DNA from: Prevotellaceae bacterium
Lineage (GTDB): Bacteria; Bacteroidota; Bacteroidia; Bacteroidales; Bacteroidaceae
Direction: 5' to 3'
NCBI GenBank assembly: GCA_031262265.1
Contig: JAISIB010000113.1
Location: forward strand, 1 to 8,575
DNA length: 8,575 bases
A program made the position numbers and the translations under genes. The number at the start of each line of letters is the position of its first letter. The first letter of the stretch is position 1. Positions 1 through 7,120 of the stretch are shown here, piece by piece. The notes below the pieces were generated by a model, which was not told where the DNA came from, did no database searches, and was given only the letters and a program-made list of their open reading frames with translations.

Positions 1-6
1 ACATAT

Positions 7-2226
7 ATGAATAGAAATAGGAAATGGAAAAGCGTACTAGCCGCCCTCGCGATTTCGTGTTGCGCGGCGAGTGCGCAAACACTGACGTCTCCCAATGGAA
101 ATTTGGTGATGACTTTTGAGCTTTCGAGCGGCGGTGCGCCTACGTACGCCCTTAGTTACAAAGGCAAAGCCGTTATTCTGCCCAGTAAACTCGGATTGGA
201 GTTGATTCCCGAAGGCGTTAAACGCGCTTATGATGATTTCTCTGCCGAAGGGCAAGTACCGGTCAACACGGACTCACGCACTAATTTGCAAACGGGTTTT
301 CGTATTGACAAAACGGAAACGGCAAGTTTTAACGAGACTTGGGAACCTGTTTGGGGCGAGGAGAAAGAAATTCGCAATCACTACAACGAATTGGCAGTCA
401 CCCTCAGTCAGCCGGCTACCGAACGTCTTATGCTCATCCGCTTTCGCCTTTTTGATGACGGGTTAGGTTTTCGCTATGAGTTCCCACAGCAAAAAAACCT
501 CATCTACTTCGTTGTAAAGGAGGAGTATACTCAGTTTGCCATGACGGGAGACCATACGGCGATGTGGATACCCGGAGATTACGACACGCAAGAGTATGAC
601 TATACGACTTCCCGCTTATCGGAGATTCGCGGCTTGATGTCTGGGGCTATTACGCCTAACTCATCGCAAACGCCATTCTCTCCTACCGGCGTGCAGACTT
701 CATTGCAGATGAAAACGGCTGACGGTTTGTATATCAATCTGCACGAAGCCGCTTTGCTCAACTATGCGTGTATGCACCTCAATCTCGATGATAAGAACTT
801 CGTCTTTGAATCGTGGTTAACGCCTGATTCCGACGGTACGAAAGGGCATTTGCAAGCTCCTTGCACCAGTCCGTGGCGTACGGTCGTCGTTAGTGACGAT
901 GCGCGGGATATTTTAGCTTCACGCATGACGCTGAACTTGAACGAACCTTGTAAGATCGCAGACACATCGTGGATTAAACCGGTAAAATATATGGGAGTTT
1001 GGTGGGAAATGATTGTCGGTTCTAAAACATGGGCGTACACCAATGACTTACCGAGCGTGCAAATCGGCGTTACGGACTATTCGAAAGTGAAACCCAACGG
1101 TACGCATGGCGCGACGAACGAGCATGTGAAGAAATTCATAGACTTTGCTTCCGAACACGGCTTTGATGCGCTACTCGTCGAAGGTTGGAATATCGGCTGG
1201 GAAGATTGGTTTGGCAATTCCAAAGATTATGTGTTCGATTTCGTCACTCCTTATCCCGACTTCGACGTACAAGCGATTCATCGCTATGCGGCATCGAAAG
1301 GCATCAAGATGATTATGCATCACGAGACATCCTCGTCTACGCGCAACTACGAACGCCATATCGATCGCGCCTATCAGTTTATGAAGGACAACGGATATGA
1401 TGCCTTGAAGAGCGGTTATGTGGGCGATATCATCCCGCGCGGCGATCATCATTACAGTCAGTGGACGAACAATCACTATCAGTTAGCGATTGAGAAAGCC
1501 GCCGAATATAAAATCATGGTCAATGCGCACGAAGCCGTACGTCCGACCGGCATCTATCGTACATATCCGAATCTCATAGGAAACGAATCTGCGCGCGGAA
1601 CGGAGTATCAGGCATTCGGCGGGAGCAAACCTAATCATGTGACCATACTTCCATTTACGCGTTTGATGGGAGGTCCGATGGATTACACGCCGGGTATTTT
1701 TGAGATGGAACTTTCCAAAATAACTCCGTCCAATAACTCGCACGTAAATGCTACGCTCGCCAATCAATTAGCACTATACGTGACGATGTATAGCCCGTTG
1801 CAAATGGCCGCCGACCTGCCGGAACATTACAGTCGATTCCTTGATGCGTTTCAATTCATTAAAGATGTCGCGTTAGATTGGGACGAATCGAAGTATTTGG
1901 AAGCCGAACCGGGTGAATACATCACCATTGCACGCAAAGAGAAAGGTGGCAATCGTTGGTTCGTAGGAAATGTTTGCGGTGAGAAAGGGTTTACCTCGCG
2001 TGTGGCATTCGATTTTTTGGATCCGAGCAAGCAATATATCGCTACGATCTATGCCGATGCGCCCGACGCACATTACAAGACGAATCCGCAGGCTTATACG
2101 ATTCGCAAGGCCGTCGTTACCTCCAAATCCAAACTGACACAAAAGTCGGCGCCCGGCGGAGGTTATGCGATCAGTGTAGTAGAAGTGACGGATAAAGCGC
2201 AAACAAAAGGTATCCGTAAATTATAG
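7..2226 (+). CDS. susB: Secreted glycoside hydrolase family 97 alpha-glucosidase, SusB-like
   Basis: Predicted periplasmic or secreted enzyme that removes glucose from alpha-linked gluco-oligosaccharides such as maltodextrins. The 739-residue length is almost identical to Bacteroides SusB. Residues 1-23 form a signal peptide: basic MNRNRKWK, a hydrophobic core, and an ASA cleavage site before Q24. Next come the N-terminal GH97 beta-sandwich (about 25-310), a central TIM barrel (about 320-630, opening near VKYMGVWWEM) and a C-terminal beta domain. Catalytic-type glutamates are visible in HHET (E440), NAHEAVRPTG (E509) and ARGTEY (E533), with E527 in GNES as a likely calcium ligand. Their spacing equals SusB E439/E508/E532/E526, one residue offset. 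The segment ALKSGYVGD lacks the aspartate nucleophile of retaining GH97 alpha-galactosidases, so an inverting alpha-glucosidase is inferred. Only six bases precede the ATG, so no promoter or upstream partner can be seen. Natural substrate is not proven; the symbol is by similarity. Confidence 0.93.
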   Translation: MNRNRKWKSVLAALAISCCAASAQTLTSPNGNLVMTFELSSGGAPTYALSYKGKAVILPSKLGLELIPEGVKRAYDDFSAEGQVPVNTDSRTNLQTGFRIDKTETASFNETWEPVWGEEKEIRNHYNELAVTLSQPATERLMLIRFRLFDDGLGFRYEFPQQKNLIYFVVKEEYTQFAMTGDHTAMWIPGDYDTQEYDYTTSRLSEIRGLMSGAITPNSSQTPFSPTGVQTSLQMKTADGLYINLHEAALLNYACMHLNLDDKNFVFESWLTPDSDGTKGHLQAPCTSPWRTVVVSDDARDILASRMTLNLNEPCKIADTSWIKPVKYMGVWWEMIVGSKTWAYTNDLPSVQIGVTDYSKVKPNGTHGATNEHVKKFIDFASEHGFDALLVEGWNIGWEDWFGNSKDYVFDFVTPYPDFDVQAIHRYAASKGIKMIMHHETSSSTRNYERHIDRAYQFMKDNGYDALKSGYVGDIIPRGDHHYSQWTNNHYQLAIEKAAEYKIMVNAHEAVRPTGIYRTYPNLIGNESARGTEYQAFGGSKPNHVTILPFTRLMGGPMDYTPGIFEMELSKITPSNNSHVNATLANQLALYVTMYSPLQMAADLPEHYSRFLDAFQFIKDVALDWDESKYLEAEPGEYITIARKEKGGNRWFVGNVCGEKGFTSRVAFDFLDPSKQYIATIYADAPDAHYKTNPQAYTIRKAVVTSKSKLTQKSAPGGGYAISVVEVTDKAQTKGIRKL

Positions 2227-2246
2227 GACACTTTTTATCTATCTCT

Positions 2247-2293
2247 AACAATGGGGGATTGACGTTATTTGTCGGTCTCCCATTGTTGTTTTT
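2247..2293 (+). terminator. Intrinsic terminator after the GH97 gene
   Basis: The arm at 2247-2258 (AACAATGGGGGA) pairs with 2276-2287 (TCTCCCATTGTT) over 12 positions with one G-U wobble. The stem continues inward, TTGAC at 2259-2263 against GTCGG at 2271-2275 with two wobbles, leaving a 7-base loop (2264-2270). A run of five T follows at 2289-2293. It begins about 20 bases after the GH97 stop, which suggests that GH97 is the last gene of its transcript and is insulated from uvrB. Confidence 0.85.
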
Positions 2294-2392
2294 ATATGCA
2301 ACTTTCTTGTGCCAATAACTTACTCGCTTATAAAAATATCTTACGAAGAAAAAACGAGAAGATAGTCGGAAAAAATATCGGTTGTCGCGCGT

Positions 2393-2400
2393 TTCCTTTG
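2393..2400 (+). promoter_or_regulatory. Possible weak -7 box for uvrB
   Basis: TTCCTTTG differs from the Bacteroidota -7 consensus TAnnTTTG at one position. It lies about 50 bases before the uvrB start, in the only stretch between the terminator and uvrB. No convincing -33 element was found at the usual spacing, so this is a tentative placement. Confidence 0.25.
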
Positions 2401-2435
2401 ATTACTGCCGGATTGTTCCTAATTTAGCCGCCTAA

Positions 2436-2449
2436 AAGAAGGAGTTGCG
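2436..2449 (+). promoter_or_regulatory. Shine-Dalgarno site fixing the TTG start of uvrB
   Basis: AAGAAGGAG at 2436-2444 is a near-ideal complement to the 16S rRNA 3' end and is separated by five bases from TTG 2450. It supports initiation at this rare codon. The other starts in the window lack such a site, so it stands out for a Bacteroidota gene. Confidence 0.75.
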
Positions 2450-4477
2450 TTGGAGTTTCAGTTAACATCGGATTATCTACCGACAGGCGACCAGCCGGAA
2501 GCCATTGCGCAGTTGACGGAAGGAATACGTAGCGGCCTTCCGGCTCAAACATTATTGGGCGTAACCGGCTCCGGCAAGACGTTTACGATAGCGAACGTGA
2601 TTCAAAACATAGGTAAGCCGGCACTCATACTCAGCCACAACAAAACGTTGGCAGCGCAGTTATATGCCGAATTCAAGAGCTTCTTTCCGAACAACGCGGT
2701 AGAGTATTATGTCTCGTACTACGATTATTATCAGCCGGAGGCCTATTTGCCGGGATCGGACACCTATATCGAAAAAGATTTAGCCATTAACGACGAGATA
2801 GATAAACTTCGCCTCGCAGCCACATCTGCTTTGTTGTCCGGCCGAAAAGACGTCATCGTGGTCTCTTCCGTGTCGTGTATTTACGGCATGGGCAATCCTG
2901 CGGATTTTTATAACAATGTTATCGAATTACAGCAAGGGCGGGCGTATAGTCGTAACGTTTTTCTGAGGCGTTTGGTGGATAGTCTGTACATCCGCAACGA
3001 CCTTGATCTGAATCGCGGCAACTTCCGCGTACGCGGCGACACGGTAGATATTGCGCTGGCCTATTCCGACCATATTTTGCGAGTCGTCTTTTGGGGTGAG
3101 GAGGTAGATAGTATTGAGGAGGTCGATCCTGTGAGTAATTACACGACAGGGCGTTTCGATACGTACAAGATCTATCCGGCCAACCTCTTTATGACGACGA
3201 AAGAGACGGTCGCTCGTGCTATCCATGCCATTGAAGACGACCTGACGCAACGGGTCTCCTACTTCGAAGCTACGGGGAAACCATTAGAAGCAAAGCGGCT
3301 ACACGAACGAGTCACGTATGATATGGAAATGATACGCGAGCTTGGGCATTGTTCGGGTATAGAAAATTATTCCCGCTACTTCGATGGACGCACAGCAGGC
3401 ACTCGTCCGTATTGTTTATTGGATTTCTTTCCAAAAGATTACATAACAATTATTGACGAGAGCCACGTTAGCGTGCCTCAGGTGCGAGCTATGTATGGTG
3501 GCGACCGCGCTCGTAAAACCAATTTAGTCGAATATGGTTTCCGTTTACCGGCGGCATTGGACAATCGTCCGTTGTCGTTCGAAGAATTTGAGACGTTGAC
3601 GAAACAAGTCATATACGTCAGTGCCACACCGGCGGAGTATGAGCTGGCACGAAGCGAGGGTATCGTCGTAGAACAAGTCATCCGTCCGACAGGATTGCTT
3701 GATCCGGTGATAGACGTGCGCCCGAGCTTGAATCAAATCGATGATTTGATGGAAGAAATTCAGCTGCGTGTAGAAAAGAACGAGCGTGTGCTGGTGACGA
3801 CGCTTACCAAACGAATGGCCGAAGAGCTGGCTGATTTTTTGTTGCGGCACGGCGTGCGTTGCAACTATATACACAGCGACGTAGAAACGCTGGAACGCAT
3901 AAAAATCATGGATGATTTACGACAAGGGCTGTATGACGTATTAATAGGCGTGAATCTTTTGCGCGAAGGCTTAGACCTGCCGGAAGTATCGTTGGTGGCT
4001 ATTCTTGACGCTGACAAGGAAGGATTTTTACGCTCGCACCGTTCACTGACACAGACGGCGGGGCGCGCGGCGAGAAATATTAACGGAAAAGTAATCATGT
4101 ATGCCGACATAATTACCGAGAGTATGCAACTAACGATTGACGAAACCAATCGCCGCCGCGAGAAACAACTCGCCTACAACGCGCAACATCACATCACTCC
4201 CCAACAAATTCGTAAGGCAAGGCACTTGAATATTTTCTCGTCCGATGCTACTCTGACATCAACCGACACTTCTCGCGCATACGCCGAACCTGAGAGCATT
4301 TCATTGGCGGCGGATCCGATTGTGCAGTACATGAGTAAAACACAATTAGGGAAAGCGATTGAGCGGACACGGAGATTGATGCAGGAGGCCGCCAAGCGTT
4401 TGGAGTTCATAGAGGCTGCGCAATACCGCGACGAGTTGATAAAATTAGAAGATATGCTGAACGGCAAAGATAATTAG
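2450..4477 (+). CDS. uvrB: Excinuclease ABC subunit B (UvrB)
   Basis: DNA-damage recognition helicase of nucleotide excision repair. It is loaded by UvrA, verifies the lesion and recruits UvrC for incision in the cytoplasm. The 675 residues match the usual family length. Visible motifs: Walker A GVTGSGKT (37-44); the tyrosine-rich beta-hairpin that inserts between DNA strands (86-101, YYVSYYDYYQPEAYLP); Walker B-type DESH (336-339); helicase motif VI QTAGRAAR (535-542); and a C-terminal UVR domain (about 636-671, ending near YRDELIKLEDML) that contacts UvrC. The start is TTG. It is chosen because the resulting N-terminus, ending in DYLPTGDQPEAI, aligns with the conserved UvrB N-terminus and a strong Shine-Dalgarno site lies five bases upstream. 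The gene appears monocistronic, and its stop overlaps the stop of the convergent acyltransferase gene. No missing motif or frameshift was seen. Confidence 0.98.
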   Translation: MEFQLTSDYLPTGDQPEAIAQLTEGIRSGLPAQTLLGVTGSGKTFTIANVIQNIGKPALILSHNKTLAAQLYAEFKSFFPNNAVEYYVSYYDYYQPEAYLPGSDTYIEKDLAINDEIDKLRLAATSALLSGRKDVIVVSSVSCIYGMGNPADFYNNVIELQQGRAYSRNVFLRRLVDSLYIRNDLDLNRGNFRVRGDTVDIALAYSDHILRVVFWGEEVDSIEEVDPVSNYTTGRFDTYKIYPANLFMTTKETVARAIHAIEDDLTQRVSYFEATGKPLEAKRLHERVTYDMEMIRELGHCSGIENYSRYFDGRTAGTRPYCLLDFFPKDYITIIDESHVSVPQVRAMYGGDRARKTNLVEYGFRLPAALDNRPLSFEEFETLTKQVIYVSATPAEYELARSEGIVVEQVIRPTGLLDPVIDVRPSLNQIDDLMEEIQLRVEKNERVLVTTLTKRMAEELADFLLRHGVRCNYIHSDVETLERIKIMDDLRQGLYDVLIGVNLLREGLDLPEVSLVAILDADKEGFLRSHRSLTQTAGRAARNINGKVIMYADIITESMQLTIDETNRRREKQLAYNAQHHITPQQIRKARHLNIFSSDATLTSTDTSRAYAEPESISLAADPIVQYMSKTQLGKAIERTRRLMQEAAKRLEFIEAAQYRDELIKLEDMLNGKDN

Positions 4478-5208
4478 ACGTTGCGATATTTTGGTTTTAA
4501 GCCGCTTTCAATGACTCTGTAAGAAATCTCCATACTCGCCTTTACGTTTTCGATTCCTCGCCCTTGCGGAGAAATAGGGTCGTGAATAGTGAGCGTTAGC
4601 CGGTGCGGGCGCAACCATTTGCGAGTACGTGGCAGAATTTCGAAAGAACCGTTGATAGTCATAGGTACTACCGCAAGTTGCAAATCGTCTGCCAACTGAT
4701 ACGCACCGCGTTTGAAAGGAGTAAGACAACCGTTGTAAGTGCGCGCACCTTCTGGGAAAACTACCAATGAAACGCCGTTTACTAACGAGTGCTCTGCTTG
4801 TGCGATCGTATCCAATACTTTTTTTGATGCGGAGCGACTAACGAAAATATGTCCGGCGGCTTCACAGGCTTTTCCCACCAATGGGATATTGCGTAAACTC
4901 TGCTTCATCATCCACTTGAAATTGCGCCCCAAAAAACCATAAATCAGAAAAATATCAAATGCCCCTTGATGATTGGCCACAAAGACGTAGGAAGTGCCTT
5001 TCTTGACTTTCTCTCTGCCATATACGCGCACGGGAATCAACAAAATAAAGCACACGAGTATAGACCAGACCTTGCCCGGATAATATCCCCATACTCGTGC
5101 GTCACCAACTAACGAGCCTATGATGGTAACTAAGGCCGTTAATATCGTTAAGAGCAGAAATATAGGAAGCGCGACCACTACGGCATATACGTAATAGAGT
5201 ATCAGCAT
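4474..5208 (-). CDS. plsC: 1-acyl-sn-glycerol-3-phosphate acyltransferase (PlsC-type)
   Basis: Membrane-bound acyltransferase expected to acylate lysophosphatidic acid to phosphatidic acid in phospholipid synthesis. From the ATG at 5208 it has 244 residues. Long hydrophobic segments lie at about 6-34 and 47-60. The four family motifs follow: NHQGAFD with the catalytic HX4D pair (H80, D85); GHIFVSRS (119-126, R125 for phosphate binding); FPEGAR (151-156); and VVPMTINGS (180-188). The frame stays open to a GTG at 5244, which would add 12 basic residues. That GTG coincides with the last base of a TATATTTG promoter box, so it should lie upstream of the transcript start, and ATG 5208 is preferred. 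The stop overlaps the uvrB stop by four bases, leaving no room for a conventional terminator. Other members of this superfamily acylate ornithine lipids or other lysophospholipids, so the acceptor is inferred. Confidence 0.92.
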   Translation of the reverse strand: MLILYYVYAVVVALPIFLLLTILTALVTIIGSLVGDARVWGYYPGKVWSILVCFILLIPVRVYGREKVKKGTSYVFVANHQGAFDIFLIYGFLGRNFKWMMKQSLRNIPLVGKACEAAGHIFVSRSASKKVLDTIAQAEHSLVNGVSLVVFPEGARTYNGCLTPFKRGAYQLADDLQLAVVPMTINGSFEILPRTRKWLRPHRLTLTIHDPISPQGRGIENVKASMEISYRVIESGLKPKYRNV

Positions 5209-5243
5209 ATCAGTTTTGCGTTTGGTATATCTCGATTTTCGCA

Positions 5244-5251
5244 CAAATATA
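5244..5251 (-). promoter_or_regulatory. -7 promoter box of the acyltransferase gene
   Basis: On the minus strand these bases read TATATTTG, a perfect TAnnTTTG box. Transcription would start near 5238, giving a leader of about 30 bases before ATG 5208. A clear -33 TTTG at the usual 19-21 base spacing was not found. The nearest TTG is 24 bases away. Confidence 0.7.
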
Positions 5252-5391
5252 AAACAAATTCCTTACACACGAAAACAACGAACTATCTGCGCTATTTTTC
5301 CTCGTAAGTTATTTGATTTTCGCGCTTTCTTATTTTATTTTGCGAGTTAGTTATTTTTATCACATACGGGCATAAAAAAGCCAAATTGTCG

Positions 5392-5399
5392 TATCTTTG
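5392..5399 (+). promoter_or_regulatory. -7 promoter box of lepB
   Basis: TATCTTTG matches TAnnTTTG exactly. The expected start is near 5405, about 20 bases before ATG 5425. The -33 element is not recognisable. Together with the minus-strand box at 5244-5251 this makes 5209-5424 a divergent promoter region; the AT-rich 140 bases between the two boxes show no other clear element. Confidence 0.7.
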
Positions 5400-5424
5400 T
5401 CGGGCACATTCAAACAAATCACCC

Positions 5425-6300
5425 ATGAAGCAACGCATTCTAAAAATCTTGAAAGAAATAGCGTTTTACGTTGTGCTAATCGTTGCAACGGTCATCGTGA
5501 CAGTGTTCATAAAGATGACAGTGTTCGCAAATTACGTCGTTCCGACGTCTTCTATGGAACCGGCTATCATGGCCGGCGACAAAATTATTGTAGGCAAATT
5601 GGTGCTGGGCGGACGCATCGTGCGCAATTTCTTTTCTCACGAGCCAGGCGATACGTTTCGTATCAGTCGTTTCCCCGGCTTACGCAAAGTTCGCCGCAAC
5701 GACGTACTCGTGTTCAACTACCCCGCTACGGATTGGAATCGCATCGGTTTGGATCTCTCTATCAACTACGCAAAACGCTGCGTGGCCATTCCGGGTGATA
5801 CGTTCTATATCGAGCGTGGCATTTACAAGGTGAAAGGGTTGGACAAACCGTTGGGATCTGTCGAGAAGCAACAAGCGTTTGCACAAATGCCGGATACATT
5901 GATCAACGAATCCTTATGGCGATGCTTTCCGTTCGACGATCGTTACGATTGGAACGTCAAGAATTTCGGTCCGCTATATATCCCGGGTTCGGGAGACCGT
6001 ATAGTAATTGACACAATGAACGTTGTTCTGTACAATAAAGTACTGGAATATGAAACTCACAAGCAAGTAAGCGTACGCAACGGACGAGTCTATTTGAACG
6101 ACAGCGTCATTACCGACTATACCTTCCGTAAGAACTATTATTTTATGGCAGGCGACCATGTCTTTGATTCTCGCGACTCACGCTATTGGGGTTTGTTGCC
6201 CGAAGAAAATATCGTGGGAAAAATATCATATATATGGAATAATCACAATAAACAGACGGGGAAAACCAGTTGGAAGCGATTTCTGCATGCAGTAGAGTGA
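5425..6300 (+). CDS. lepB: Type I signal peptidase (LepB)
   Basis: Inner-membrane serine/lysine protease that removes signal peptides from exported proteins. From ATG 5425 it has 291 residues. A single N-terminal membrane helix spans about 12-31, with the catalytic domain outside. The catalytic serine is S43 in PTSSMEPAIMAGD (box B). The general-base lysine is K117 in KRCVAIPGD (box D). Box E reads GDHVFDSRDSRYWG (243-256), with His where many family members have Asn in GDN. Between boxes D and E lies an insertion of roughly 110 residues including FGPLYIPGSGDRI, a type of insert common in Bacteroidota signal peptidases. The frame is open to TTG 5386, but that codon lies upstream of the TATCTTTG promoter box, so the 13 extra residues are not expected to be made. 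No terminator is obvious after the stop. A box for the next operon follows 70 bases later. Confidence 0.95.
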   Translation: MKQRILKILKEIAFYVVLIVATVIVTVFIKMTVFANYVVPTSSMEPAIMAGDKIIVGKLVLGGRIVRNFFSHEPGDTFRISRFPGLRKVRRNDVLVFNYPATDWNRIGLDLSINYAKRCVAIPGDTFYIERGIYKVKGLDKPLGSVEKQQAFAQMPDTLINESLWRCFPFDDRYDWNVKNFGPLYIPGSGDRIVIDTMNVVLYNKVLEYETHKQVSVRNGRVYLNDSVITDYTFRKNYYFMAGDHVFDSRDSRYWGLLPEENIVGKISYIWNNHNKQTGKTSWKRFLHAVE

Positions 6301-6370
6301 GTTCTTTCGTTTTGTTCCCGCGTTTTTCTTTTTACTGATAGCTTCATGGAAAATTGTTAAGGAAATCGCT

Positions 6371-6378
6371 TACTTTTG
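6371..6378 (+). promoter_or_regulatory. -7 promoter box of the iron-sulfur/radical SAM operon
   Basis: TACTTTTG matches TAnnTTTG exactly and is followed by an A-rich leader (AAAATAATAA). The expected start near 6384 leaves about 14 leader bases before GTG 6398. No good -33 element is visible; a TTG at 6354-6356 is spaced only 14 bases away. Confidence 0.6.
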
Positions 6379-6397
6379 CAAAATAATAACTGTCGCC

Positions 6398-7120
6398 GTG
6401 AAAGAACAATTACAACATCAACATATCGCTATCTGTGCATGTACCTCACGTTCATTTATAGACAAGGATAAAATCGTAATCATCGCGTCGATGCTGCGCG
6501 CAAACGGTTACGATGTAACAATAGAATCCGATCTTTGCCAATTATTCTCGGTCAACTCTTCACGTTTGTCTGAAATTATATCCGGTACGATACTTGCTTG
6601 CTACCCGCGAGCGGTACGTTCTTTGTCGAATTGGCGGGGATTAGAAGCCGTTCGTACGGCAGACATACGCAATCAAACTGAGAAAGAAATCTTATCCCTA
6701 TTTGATTTGGCTCCGGATCAGGAAGTTGTCAATACGGAAAAGGAGCAAATTTGGCGAGAGATAGAGGCACTTCCGACAACGGAAAGCGATGCTTGGTTTC
6801 CCGTAATTGATAAGACGAGATGTACGGAATGTGGTAAATGCTACGACTTTTGTTTATTCGGCGTTTATGGCATAACGAATAAACGGACAACGGTCATTCA
6901 TCCGCAAAACTGTAAAAACAACTGTCCCGCCTGTGCGCGTGTCTGTCCCGCAAGGGCTATCGTTTTTCCTAAATATGATAAATCGCCGATTAACGGAGGC
7001 TCGAAAGACGACGAACCGTTTAATTCGCAAGAGATGGATACCATGTATAGAGAACGACTACGCTACAAATTACAACAACGTCGGGCAGGCGTACCATTAA
7101 CTCGGGAAGAAATCTTATGA
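6398..7120 (+). CDS. Two-cluster [4Fe-4S] ferredoxin-type protein with HdrA-like N-terminal cysteine domain
   Basis: Predicted cytoplasmic electron-transfer protein of 240 residues, exact partner unknown. The C-terminal half has a bacterial ferredoxin fold: CTECGKCYDFC (C142, C145, C148, C152) gives the first CX2CX2CX3C site, and CKNNCPACARVCP (C172, C176, C179, C183) the second, with CX3C in place of CX2C at its beginning. The N-terminal 80 residues carry C13-A-C15, C47 in DLC and C68 in ACYPRA. The order CXC, then C, then an aCxPR strand resembles the N-terminal cluster domain of heterodisulfide reductase HdrA; that assignment is inference. The tail (about 215-240) is charged and probably helical. 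The start is GTG, kept because it sits just downstream of a TAnnTTTG box and because the next ATG (residue 32) would delete C13 and C15. The gene overlaps the radical SAM gene by ATGA, so it is the likely partner or electron donor of that enzyme. Confidence 0.8.
   Translation: MKEQLQHQHIAICACTSRSFIDKDKIVIIASMLRANGYDVTIESDLCQLFSVNSSRLSEIISGTILACYPRAVRSLSNWRGLEAVRTADIRNQTEKEILSLFDLAPDQEVVNTEKEQIWREIEALPTTESDAWFPVIDKTRCTECGKCYDFCLFGVYGITNKRTTVIHPQNCKNNCPACARVCPARAIVFPKYDKSPINGGSKDDEPFNSQEMDTMYRERLRYKLQQRRAGVPLTREEIL

Noticed and set aside
7..75. Lipoprotein signal (cysteines in AISCCAAS) for the GH97 enzyme
   Set aside because: The residues before either cysteine do not fit the lipobox well, while ASA before Q24 is a good signal peptidase I site.
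762..1043. Minus-strand open frame of 93 codons inside the GH97 gene, and similar antisense frames elsewhere (for example 1171-1476, 3545-3874, 7522-7776)
   Set aside because: They lie wholly within strongly supported genes, show no recognisable domain and have no promoter box or ribosome binding site.
2296..2427. 43-codon ATG frame between the GH97 gene and uvrB (begins MQLSCANNLLAY)
   Set aside because: It starts three bases after the terminator T-run, has no ribosome binding site or promoter box, and its lysine-rich composition fits translated AT-rich intergenic DNA. Conservation in relatives would be needed to revive it.
5281..5360. AT-rich region with repeated GTTAT/TTATTTT words between the divergent promoters
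   Set aside because: The words are imperfect, irregularly spaced and low in complexity. No inverted repeat or operator-like symmetry stands out.
5397..5798. Plus-strand 133-codon frame overlapping lepB
   Set aside because: It is out of frame with the clearly conserved signal peptidase, rich in arginine as expected from a shifted frame, and has no family resemblance.
6283..6292. Perfect 10-base palindrome CTGCATGCAG near the end of lepB
   Set aside because: It lies inside the coding sequence, has no loop and no T-run, and is short enough to occur by chance. It is not a credible terminator or operator.
6301..6370. T-rich stretch after lepB as a possible terminator
   Set aside because: Several T-runs are present, but I found no stem of useful length in front of them.
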